This document shows, piece by piece, positions 18,338-24,477 of a stretch of DNA of 31,057 bases. The notes beneath the pieces were generated by a model. The model was not told the DNA's origin and searched no databases. It saw only the letters and a program-made list of their open reading frames with translations. Position numbers and translations under genes: made by a program. The stretch covers positions 1-31,057 of the forward strand of contig DGQT01000024.1 of assembly GCA_002390845.1 (NCBI GenBank), given 5' to 3'. Within the stretch, counting starts at the first letter, position 1. The number at the start of each line of letters is the position of its first letter. The DNA is from Chitinophagaceae bacterium UBA4407. Lineage in GTDB: Bacteria > Bacteroidota > Bacteroidia > Chitinophagales > Chitinophagaceae.

Positions 18338-18353
18338 TCATCCCAAGATGATC
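18338..18353 (-). terminator. Weak hairpin after the csgG-like gene
   Basis: ATCATC and GATGAT are separated by four bases and are followed on the minus strand by ATGTTTTAATT, 9 nt after the csgG-like stop. The stem is short and A+T-rich, so this is only a possible transcript end. Confidence 0.3.
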
Positions 18354-18361
18354 AATTGTCA

Positions 18362-19366
18362 TTATTTTTTAATGATGAAAGTTGCCATGTCTTTAGAAAC
18401 ACCTTCTACACTGAGCTTTAAACCAGTATTGGCCAGCATAATTTTATCTATCAGATCTTTTAATTTAATAGACTGTATAATAATTATGTTAGCGGTATTA
18501 TCAGTAAAATCATCGCTGTTTACACTAATAACGCCGGGTATTTTTTCAAGTGCTGAAGCAAGCTCTGAAAGTTGCCCGTATTCGATATTTTTTACTTTCA
18601 CTGTTACTTTTGAAGCATTGTCAGGTATTTCATTTACAGGCATGGGGACTTTATCTCGTTGAGAAGAAATAAACTCAACTGCCTGTATAATACAATCTTC
18701 CACGGCATCCTGCACGGCTGGGTTTTTAAAAGCACTGCTTGCCGCATTTATATCGCCTACAATTGGTAGTGTTACACCTACTTTTACACCGCCCCCCACT
18801 TTCTTCTCAACATTTAAAGACTTGGACACAAGCACTTCCCTTGTTTCAGGGTTTACCATTTTAATGATGATACCTACTTTTGAAGTATAGGTTGTTTTTT
18901 TTAAAACTGTAAGACCCATTGATTTTTCTGATTGCTGAAATTCAGTAATCTCTCCCTGCACGATTACATTTGCCCCAAGCATTTTTCCTTTTTGTGCCGC
19001 TTTTGATTTATCAGCATTATCAGATTGCTGAAAATTAATTTCATCAGTTAAGTCATTTGAATTACTTAAACGTTCCAGCACACGGTAGCACTGTACCTCC
19101 TGTAAGCTGTTGGTAAGCATCGTTGCCAGATTATCCCCAAACTGATCTTTGGGTGCATTGGGAGCTGTAAGATTAAACCTTGCTACCGTTATCCGGGGCC
19201 TTTTTTCCATGGCAAGGTTACTGCACTGCTGCTTAATGTTTTCTATGGTAACCTTATCCTTGTTTTTATCTGCTTTTATATCTTGCTGAGCCAATGCAAT
19301 ACTTGAAATAAATGCTTGAATAGCTAAAAAAAGAAATGCTTTAACTTTTTTGTTGTTTTGTTTCAT
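18362..19366 (-). CDS. CsgG/HfaB-family curli assembly-like protein
   Basis: This 334-residue protein starts with a signal peptide (KAFLFLAIQAFISSIALAQ). The middle part (about residues 55-235) matches the CsgG family: RPRITVARFNL at the first strand, a DNLATMLTNSLQ helix, YRVLERL, then GANVIVQGEITEFQ and VGIIIKMVNPETREVLVSKS. A C-terminal domain (about residues 250-334) adds a beta-alpha-beta unit (VTVKVKNIEYGQLSELASAL, then PGVISV) like that of putative ligand-binding domains. CsgG forms an outer-membrane pore for curli secretion. Bacteroidota have many CsgG-like proteins without curli, and no csgA/B/E/F is visible here, so a secretion role is uncertain. The TTGTACC-N7-GGTACAAAT palindrome lies about 150 nt upstream of its start. 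Confidence 0.85.
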   Translation of the reverse strand: MKQNNKKVKAFLFLAIQAFISSIALAQQDIKADKNKDKVTIENIKQQCSNLAMEKRPRITVARFNLTAPNAPKDQFGDNLATMLTNSLQEVQCYRVLERLSNSNDLTDEINFQQSDNADKSKAAQKGKMLGANVIVQGEITEFQQSEKSMGLTVLKKTTYTSKVGIIIKMVNPETREVLVSKSLNVEKKVGGGVKVGVTLPIVGDINAASSAFKNPAVQDAVEDCIIQAVEFISSQRDKVPMPVNEIPDNASKVTVKVKNIEYGQLSELASALEKIPGVISVNSDDFTDNTANIIIIQSIKLKDLIDKIMLANTGLKLSVEGVSKDMATFIIKK

Positions 19367-19517
19367 GTTGATTGTTTAAATTGTAAAATGTATTTAGTTA
19401 TTTTCTACAAGTGTCAATAAATTAAGTCCCTAACAGGAAGAAAGAAAATGGCTGTATTTATTTTTTTACAACAACCGATTTTGATTCAGTGAAAATAATT
19501 AGCCCTTTCTTTCCCCC

Positions 19518-19540
19518 TTGTACCCACCACAGGTACAAAT
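19518..19540. promoter_or_regulatory. Candidate operator palindrome upstream of the csgG-like gene
   Basis: The arms TTGTACC and GGTACAAAT are separated by a 7-nt spacer (CACCACA). The same arms with spacer CATGACA occur at 20422-20446 before the LuxR-type gene, and both copies are followed on the plus strand by an A-run. This copy lies between the regulator stop (19554) and the csgG-like start (19366). It could be a binding site for one of the neighbouring regulators, or else a duplicated repeat. Confidence 0.6.
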
Positions 19541-19553
19541 CCAAAAAATAATA

Positions 19554-20369
19554 TTAAACCAACCCCTGTTCCCGTAAATATTCGGCTACATGTTTCGCTG
19601 TTTTAAAACGCTGGTGAAATAGTTTTTCAGCTTTGCTGAGGATACGCTTTTTATAGGTGATTACAGTGCTGTCCTTCACATTAAACATGGCTGCTATTTC
19701 TGCCGTTGTAAAGCCGGGATTATAAGCGTATTTGCCCAGCAACCTTTGCTCCTGCAATGAGAAAGCCATTTGCTTTTGAAAATTGTGTTTGGTGCGTTTC
19801 AGCATTTCATCGTTCCAGTCTATGGCATTACCATCGGTGTCTGCAAGTCGCACGGTGTATGGTTCATTGTTATACCTGCCTACCAGTGTAAACTCGTTGA
19901 GGATGCTTAACAAACGGTTTTCTGCATCGTGCTGAAAGGGCCAGGCAATTCTTTTAAAGAGCAGGTATTCACCGTTTGCGTGTTGCAGCGCAATGGTATT
20001 AATGAAGCTGTGGCTCATAAAACCGATGGGCCATTCGCCGGAAATAAAACTCTCCAGTAGTTCATAGGCCGAAGTCATTTGCGCAATTAAATGTGCAGGG
20101 TGTATAATGCTGAAATACTTTTTTATAGTAAACTCTTTTTCGGCATAACCCAGCCAGCGCTTAATGCCATGCACTTCTTCGGTTATAAAACTGTGGTGGT
20201 TAATTACAAAAAAGAACTTCTCGTAATGCAAGGTGTTTTTCAGAAGCTTTATTTCTTTTGCCTGCTGCGCAGGAGTAACGATGCCGGTGTATTCAGCTTC
20301 TGGCAGCAAACGCCCGGCCTGCGATTTTAAAATTTCGTAATAACTTTTATGGGTAAGTGTTTGCAGCAT
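19554..20369 (-). CDS. LuxR-type transcriptional regulator with N-terminal PAS-like domain (paralogue 1)
   Basis: This 271-residue protein has a PAS-like N-terminal part (about residues 45-175), with FFFVINHHSF, the HGIKRWLGY segment, IIHPAHL and LQHANGEYLLFKR, the last resembling the core strands of PAS folds. The C-terminal part (about residues 205-271, QEQRLLGKYAYNPGFTTAEI to DSTVITYKKRILSKAEKLF) is a GerE/LuxR-type helix-turn-helix. No receiver Asp is visible, so it probably senses a ligand or is paired by dimerisation rather than phosphorylation. It is clearly paralogous, at almost equal length, to the gene at 20795-21604. A TTGTACC-N7-GGTACAAAT palindrome lies 52 nt upstream of its start, consistent with autoregulation. 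Confidence 0.88.
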   Translation of the reverse strand: MLQTLTHKSYYEILKSQAGRLLPEAEYTGIVTPAQQAKEIKLLKNTLHYEKFFFVINHHSFITEEVHGIKRWLGYAEKEFTIKKYFSIIHPAHLIAQMTSAYELLESFISGEWPIGFMSHSFINTIALQHANGEYLLFKRIAWPFQHDAENRLLSILNEFTLVGRYNNEPYTVRLADTDGNAIDWNDEMLKRTKHNFQKQMAFSLQEQRLLGKYAYNPGFTTAEIAAMFNVKDSTVITYKKRILSKAEKLFHQRFKTAKHVAEYLREQGLV

Positions 20370-20421
20370 CTATTTATCCGGGTACTTTAAGGAAGTAAAG
20401 TAACAATGGATAAATGGATGC

Positions 20422-20446
20422 ATTTGTACCCATGACAGGTACAAAT
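20422..20446. promoter_or_regulatory. Candidate operator palindrome upstream of LuxR-type paralogue 1
   Basis: ATTTGTACC and GGTACAAAT form a perfect 9-bp inverted repeat around a 7-nt spacer (CATGACA). It lies 52 nt upstream of the start of the LuxR-type gene, where an operator would be expected. A near copy is at 19518-19540. Confidence 0.68.
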
Positions 20447-20550
20447 AGCAAAAAAATTTTGATGGAGAAAAAAGCAGTTATGCCACCTGCTTTGCAAGAT
20501 TGTTTAATAACTATAACGATGGCCGCACATTGCTGACCAGTGAACTGAAC

Positions 20551-20608
20551 GTACAAGTGAGTGACACAACAGCAGCTTAATGGTAGTAATGCTGCGTGTT
20601 ACAAAAAA
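20551..20608 (+). repeat. 58-nt dispersed element, copy H (degenerate)
   Basis: It begins GTACAAGTGAGTGACACAA, four mismatches from the consensus head, and ends in a TGTTACAAAAAA segment in place of AGCCCGGCTCAAAAA. It is probably an old copy. Confidence 0.6.
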
Positions 20609-20671
20609 GCCTATGCACAATTTTATGCTGCCTAAAGCATATCTATTGGTATATGTTTACCAGGCTTTAAA

Positions 20672-20737
20672 CTTTGTGTTCTTAGCGCTTAAAAAAACTT
20701 TACCACAAAGGGCGCAGAGAAAAAATACAACACAAAG
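20672..20737. repeat. Inverted repeat related to the CACAGAG palindrome
   Basis: CTTTGTGTT and AACACAAAG are a perfect 9-bp inverted pair enclosing CCACAAAGGGCGCAGAGA. The composition and words resemble the larger palindrome at 4321-4420. Confidence 0.6.
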
Positions 20738-20794
20738 ACCATAAAGATGATATACGCTGATGGTATTTAAATTTTAAACTAGTGGAGAGCTATT

Positions 20795-21604
20795 TTATAT
20801 TAACCCCTGCTCCCTTAAAAAAGCTGCAACTTTTGAGGCTGTGGTAAAACGTATTTTAAAAAGCTGTTCGGCCTTATCTAGTATGCGTTTATTATGGGTT
20901 CCAATCGTACTGTCTTTTACCTTAAAGCTGCGGGCCAGTTCGGCAGTTGACAGATCGGGCTTATATGCATATTTACGCAGTATGCGCAACTCCTGCGAGC
21001 CAAAGAGGTTGCGGTTTTCAAAGGCATCTTTAAGGCGCTGCATTACTTCTGCCATCCAGTCTAGTTTGTCGCCATTTTCGGTTACCAGTCTTGCAGTAGC
21101 AGGCTGCTCTTTATATTCACCTACAATCGTGAACTCGCTGATGTATTCCAGTAACCGCCGCCCGGGAAGATCGTATTGAAATACGCTGTTAAGCCTTTTA
21201 CACAACAGGTAGGTTCCGTTTGCATGCTGCAACGCAACCGAAGAGGCAAACCTGTATTTCATAAACTCAACAGGCCAGTCGCCTTTCATTAAACCTTCAA
21301 TTAAAACCGTTGCAGAAATATGGTGTGCGGCAAGATGGTGGGGATGAATGATCTGCAATAATTTTTGAACCGTAAAAGTTTTATCGGGGTAGCCCAGCCA
21401 TTTTTGTACTCCATGCGCTTTTTCAATTTCCATCTGGTGCAGGTTTAATACAAAAAAGAAACGTTCGTAATGAATGGTTTCTTTAAGCAGGTCTATTTCT
21501 TTTTTTTGCTGCTCTTCACTAACGGCTTTTTTATACGAGAGTTCAGGCAGCAGCCTGTTGCTTTGCGCCTTATACTGAATGTACATTTCGTTTGAAGTAA
21601 GCAT
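20795..21604 (-). CDS. LuxR-type transcriptional regulator with N-terminal PAS-like domain (paralogue 2)
   Basis: This 269-residue protein is a paralogue of the gene at 19554-20369. Shared blocks include NRLLPE, HYERFFFVLN, HGVQKWLGY, IIHPHHL, the GDWPVEFM region, VALQHANGTYLLCKRL, ISEFTIVGEY and the C-terminal helix-turn-helix (TAELARSFKVKDSTIGTHNK, then RILDKAEQLF) followed by VAAFLREQGLI. The alternative start at M7 would lose only six residues. The pair arose by tandem duplication, and the DNA-recognition helices differ (DSTIGTHNK here, DSTVITYKK in the other), so their targets may have diverged. A good copy of the TTGTACC palindrome is not seen upstream of this gene. Confidence 0.88.
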   Translation of the reverse strand: MLTSNEMYIQYKAQSNRLLPELSYKKAVSEEQQKKEIDLLKETIHYERFFFVLNLHQMEIEKAHGVQKWLGYPDKTFTVQKLLQIIHPHHLAAHHISATVLIEGLMKGDWPVEFMKYRFASSVALQHANGTYLLCKRLNSVFQYDLPGRRLLEYISEFTIVGEYKEQPATARLVTENGDKLDWMAEVMQRLKDAFENRNLFGSQELRILRKYAYKPDLSTAELARSFKVKDSTIGTHNKRILDKAEQLFKIRFTTASKVAAFLREQGLI

Positions 21605-21697
21605 GGTACGGGTTGCTTTGCAGAGTTGTGAATATACAAAGCAATTGCAATAATTTAAAACAAGGTTCCATTTTAATTTAAAGATTCTTTTTGTGCC

Positions 21698-21811
21698 AGG
21701 CAGGGGAACAGGAATGAAGTTTTAGTTTCCCGAAAGTTTTCGGGATCGGTTCCAAGTTCTGTTTTCAATGGCAGCATTTACGCGAAGTGTGGCATTCCGT
21801 AGAATTTCGGG
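21698..21811 (+). repeat. Second dispersed repeat family, copy 3, with CCCGAAAG palindrome
   Basis: It holds CAGGGGAACAGGAATGA (near-identical words at 1555-1571), the 16-bp near-palindrome CCCGAAAGTTTTCGGG (21729-21744), and GGCAGCATTTACGCGAAG followed by TGTGGCATTCCG. The last block matches the AACATTTAAGCGAAG block at 24030-24050. Confidence 0.7.
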
Positions 21812-21848
21812 AAAAAGAAGCTGTAATACTATTGCAGGGTACCGAATA

Positions 21849-22262
21849 TTAACAGCCTTCCTGGTAAGCAAGTTTCATAAAATGCAATACATCTTCATTA
21901 ATATCTTCTTCGCTGCACATGCGAAAATGATGGTTGAATTGCTGCTGGCCGGGCACCTGTGCAATTTTATGAAAGCAGAGATTATCGTGGTAAGGTTTTG
22001 AAAATGGAAATACGATGTCTACAAAATTTTTACCCAACCGGGTAACGTAAGCGATACGTGTTTTGGCAGCGAAACCAATCATACTTTTTGTTGGATGAAT
22101 GGTTACAACACCAAATTGCTGGTAGCTCTCTGAAAAATGCCAGAAAAGGGCCAGTGTATGCGCCGATTTCCCTTTAAGAAAATCTGCCAATACTTTATCG
22201 TTACAGGAATGAACCTGGTTATTGTTTTTGAATTGCTGATTACAAAGCGGGCAGGTCCACAT
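21849..22262 (-). CDS. DUF5655 domain protein with N-terminal zinc-finger-like motif
   Basis: This 137-residue cytoplasmic protein begins MWTCPLCNQQFKNNNQVHSC, a Cys-x2-Cys...His-x-Cys set that could bind one zinc. The rest matches the small DUF5655 family (IHPTKSMIGFAAKTRIAYVT, FSKPYHDNLCFHKIAQ and a C-terminal helix HFMKLAYQEGC). No catalytic residues are assigned to this family and its role is unknown. The start codon is followed at once by the zinc motif, which supports it. It lies 171 nt downstream of the methyltransferase gene and may or may not share its transcript. Confidence 0.85.
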   Translation of the reverse strand: MWTCPLCNQQFKNNNQVHSCNDKVLADFLKGKSAHTLALFWHFSESYQQFGVVTIHPTKSMIGFAAKTRIAYVTRLGKNFVDIVFPFSKPYHDNLCFHKIAQVPGQQQFNHHFRMCSEEDINEDVLHFMKLAYQEGC

Positions 22263-22433
22263 AATTAATTTTAAAAATAGTCATTAAACCACAACATTTC
22301 TTTTGTTATCATTCAGGTTTCTTCTGTTTGATATTTCAAACCGTTACCTGCATTTTTTGCGTAAAAGCCGGACAGGAAATTTTGCTTTAAAAAATTACTG
22401 ATTAAAATATTTTTTATCGCTAACAAATTAAAT

Positions 22434-23075
22434 TTAAAAAACCTTCTGCAATACCATAATGGTACACAAAACAGGTGGAGAAATCCCGGTTACTGCGTGC
22501 TCCTGTTGCAGCACACAAAAGGGTAACAGCCGTTCAATAAAAGGCTTTGCCATAAGGCGCTGCGGCGTACTTAAAACAATGGTGGTGCCTGCATTTAAAA
22601 ATCTATTAATCACGTTACACAGCGTTTCAAACGATGCAGGTTCGTAATTAATATCGCTGAGCAATAACACATCCGCATTCAGATCAGGTGCAATATTGTT
22701 CCAGTTTAATATGCCGCAACGGATATTTTGCAAACCAAGGTGGTTTATGCTGCGTTCTGTAACTGCTACTGCCTCAGCTTCCACATCACTGCAGTAAACA
22801 TCTTTTGCAAAGCGGCTACACAACAAAGACGGCAAACCTAAACCTGCAGCGAGTTCAAGCACTTTTTTATTTTGAAACAATTCTGTTTGAGTGGCTATAA
22901 AACAACAGAGCGCATGGGCCGCGGGCCAAACCTGCCCCCAATATGGAAGTGCAGTGGCTGGATTTTTTTCCTTTTCCTGTACATACCATTGCTGCAATTG
23001 CAGTATATCAGGCACATGTGCCTGTATTTCGTAGTTACCAAACCTGAAATTTTGTACTACAGTATTGAGTTGCAT
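22434..23075 (-). CDS. Class I SAM-dependent methyltransferase (METTL21/Methyltransf_16-like)
   Basis: This 213-residue protein has the Rossmann methyltransferase pattern. PYWGQVWPAAHALCCFI (about residues 45-62) precedes motif I, VLELAAGLGLPSL, which would bind S-adenosylmethionine. An acidic strand-2 end (VYCSDVEAEAV) contacts the ribose, and a DVLLLSDINYEP segment follows at the position of the DxxY-type motif. The W(G)xxxWP motif before motif I is typical of the lysine methyltransferase group of Methyltransf_16, whose substrates are protein lysines. A protein substrate is likely but its identity is unknown. It is divergent from the L,D-transpeptidase homologue across 350 nt. It is at the usual full length. 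Confidence 0.86.
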   Translation of the reverse strand: MQLNTVVQNFRFGNYEIQAHVPDILQLQQWYVQEKEKNPATALPYWGQVWPAAHALCCFIATQTELFQNKKVLELAAGLGLPSLLCSRFAKDVYCSDVEAEAVAVTERSINHLGLQNIRCGILNWNNIAPDLNADVLLLSDINYEPASFETLCNVINRFLNAGTTIVLSTPQRLMAKPFIERLLPFCVLQQEHAVTGISPPVLCTIMVLQKVF

Positions 23076-23425
23076 TTAACCGCAAAGAAAACAAAAACGT
23101 GGCAACAATTTTAGAGGGCAGTTTACAAGCTGTCTGAAAAAGAGTTGTTTGAATACCAGCATCAGTTTTTCATAGCATCTTCGTTGCGTCGCAATCACTT
23201 CATCAGTTGTACACAAGGCATCTCTGGGCTCTATGCAAAATCTCTGCATTTAAATTTAGACAGCTTTTAAGGCACCCGAAATTTAATTTTATTACTACGC
23301 CAATATCTTAACCAATTTTTTGGATTTTGAAATGCAAACCAGCATCATTTTTTCGTTTAAAGCAATTGTTGGTTGTTATCGGAAAACTCAATTCCTTTTT
23401 TATACCGCCTTTTAAATCATTAACT
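23076..23425. other. Divergent intergenic region, methyltransferase / L,D-transpeptidase homologue
   Basis: These 350 bases hold dispersed element I (23155-23212) and otherwise A+T-rich sequence. The open frame running in from 23327 is an N-terminal extension of the next gene without a signal-peptide start and is not accepted. No convincing TAnnTTTG box was found. Confidence 0.65.
23155..23212 (-). repeat. 58-nt dispersed element, copy I (with insertion)
   Basis: On the minus strand GTAC is separated from GTGATTGCGACGCAA by a short insertion, then GAAGATGCTATGAAAA follows. The TTGCGTCGCA core is intact. It is paired in inverted orientation with copy J, and the pair encloses the L,D-transpeptidase homologue. 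Confidence 0.7.
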
Positions 23426-23947
23426 ATGAAACGCTTTAAAGCAATTGCCGGCTGCACCTTAGTGTTTATCGCAAGCACTTCTTTCAATGCAAAAAAATCT
23501 TCAGATTTTTTGTATTACCTGGTTGTGGATAAAAGCAAATATGAACTAAGTGTAATTGACAGTGAAGGCTGGCTGGTTACTTACCCGGTAGTATTTGGCA
23601 ATAAAAATCTCGACGATAAAATGACTGACGGCGACCGTGAAACTCCAGAAGGCATTTACACACTTACCCGAAAAAGCACTCATGATAAATGGGATAAAAT
23701 ATTAATGACCGATTACCCAACAAAAGCAGACTCCATAAAGTTCTTTAAAAGAAAAGAACAGGGCCTGATACCTTCAGATGCGGTTATAGGTAAAGGCATC
23801 AGCATTCATGGCACAGAACCCGGAAAAGATGCGATGGTTGACAACTATGTAAACTGGACCGATGGTAGCATCAGCATGAGAAACCGGGATCTTGAAGAAC
23901 TATATAATCTTGTACCTGTAGGCTCTAAAGTTTTTATAAGAAAATAA
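23426..23947 (+). CDS. L,D-transpeptidase (YkuD) family protein with catalytic Cys replaced by Ser
   Basis: The start is taken at 23426 (173 residues), where MKRFKAIAGCTLVFIASTSF forms a signal peptide; the in-frame ATG 99 nt upstream is rejected. The YkuD fold runs from about residue 28 to the end. It has VDKSKYELSVI, the TPEGIYTLTRK strand, the conserved HGT (His128) and NWTDGSISMRNRDLEELYNL. In active enzymes the last segment reads S.GC.R(M/L).N.D. Here the nucleophile position is Ser148 (AGC at 23867-23869) and the following Arg position is Ser150. The alignment needs no gap. L,D-transpeptidases cross-link peptidoglycan through that Cys, so this protein is either inactive, for example a binding protein, or uses Ser. 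It stands alone. Confidence 0.9.
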   Translation: MKRFKAIAGCTLVFIASTSFNAKKSSDFLYYLVVDKSKYELSVIDSEGWLVTYPVVFGNKNLDDKMTDGDRETPEGIYTLTRKSTHDKWDKILMTDYPTKADSIKFFKRKEQGLIPSDAVIGKGISIHGTEPGKDAMVDNYVNWTDGSISMRNRDLEELYNLVPVGSKVFIRK

Positions 23948-23993
23948 CAATGTGTTTTTTTGTTCCCGGCGCAGGTTCATATATTTAGCTTTT

Positions 23994-24078
23994 CTTGCCA
24001 CGCTCGTTTCACAGTTCCTCTTTCATGGCAACATTTAAGCGAAGCGCGGCATCCCGAAAGCTTTCGGGACCGAATTCA
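23994..24078 (+). repeat. Second dispersed repeat family, copy 2, with perfect CCCGAAAG palindrome
   Basis: TTGCCACGCTCGTTTCACAG to CATGGCAAC (23995-24032) repeats the 1579-1617 unit. It is followed by ATTTAAGCGAAGCGCGGCAT and the perfect 16-bp palindrome CCCGAAAGCTTTCGGG at 24053-24068. Confidence 0.8.
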
Positions 24079-24219
24079 TTTCGGTATCCGACTCTTCCAG
24101 TTTCATCTATAGCTATACAGGGAAGATCGTTAAAATAAAATTTCCATTTTAGTGAATAGCTAGTATCTTTCGAAAGTCTTTCCAAAACAACTTTTTTAAA
24201 ACTATTATTATCATTTTTT

Positions 24220-24327
24220 ATGAGCAAGAAAAAAGACATGACCGTATCAAAATTTCTGGCCTTGATGGGTATTCTTTTCCTGGTAATGGCGATTGTGGTG
24301 ATTGTTAGTGTATTTATGTCGAACTAA
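24220..24327 (+). CDS. 35-residue single-span membrane peptide
   Basis: The ATG at 24220 opens 35 codons ending TAA at 24325-24327. The peptide has a basic, polar N-terminus (MSKKKDMTVSKF) followed by a continuous hydrophobic segment (LALMGILFLVMAIVVIVSVF) and a short MSN tail, so it should insert as one membrane helix with the N-terminus inside. The residue pattern fits a real small membrane protein better than chance translation, although short open frames in A+T-rich DNA can mimic this. It follows the L,D-transpeptidase homologue by 272 nt and an A/T-rich stretch. No family is recognised. It is too short for most gene finders. Confidence 0.55.
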   Translation: MSKKKDMTVSKFLALMGILFLVMAIVVIVSVFMSN

Positions 24328-24387
24328 CTGCTATTGTAGCACCATGCATAAAGGCAACGGCTGTTAAAGCCGAAATTAATACCGAAT

Positions 24388-24447
24388 GTACAAGTGTGCG
24401 ACGCAACAGATGCTACATTCCTGTTCTGTAGCCCGGTACAAAAAAGG
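24388..24447 (+). repeat. 58-nt dispersed element, copy J
   Basis: It has the exact 19-nt head GTACAAGTGTGCGACGCAA, then CAGATGCTACATTC, then GTAGCCCGGTACAAAAAA. It ends 30 nt before the stop of the DUF5916 gene. Confidence 0.9.
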
Positions 24448-24477
24448 CTTTAAAAAAGTAGCCATTGTTTATACGGT

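Larger units (their letters stand above)
20370..20794. other. Gap between the two LuxR-type paralogues
   Basis: These 425 bases hold the operator-like palindrome (20422-20446), a degenerate dispersed element (20551-20608) and an inverted repeat (CTTTGTGTT 20672-20680 and AACACAAAG 20729-20737) related to the CACAGAG palindrome at 4321-4420. I see no gene here. Confidence 0.7.
23948..24477. other. Repeat-rich intergenic region with a small membrane-peptide gene
   Basis: This gap holds a copy of the TGCCACGCTC repeat family with a CCCGAAAGCTTTCGGG palindrome (23994-24078), the 35-codon membrane peptide gene (24220-24327) and dispersed element J (24388-24447). A minus-strand open frame at 24009-24239 is not accepted as a gene because its C-terminal third is repeat sequence. 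Confidence 0.65.

Noticed and set aside
21688..21710. Third copy of the TTGTACC palindrome before the second LuxR-type gene
   Set aside because: The arms match poorly (TTGTGCC and GGAACAG), and the segment is explained by the second repeat family, which repeats the AGGGG.ACAGGAATGA words near 1555.
24009..24239. 76-codon minus-strand open frame
   Set aside because: Its C-terminal third is the second repeat family, and no family is recognisable in the rest.
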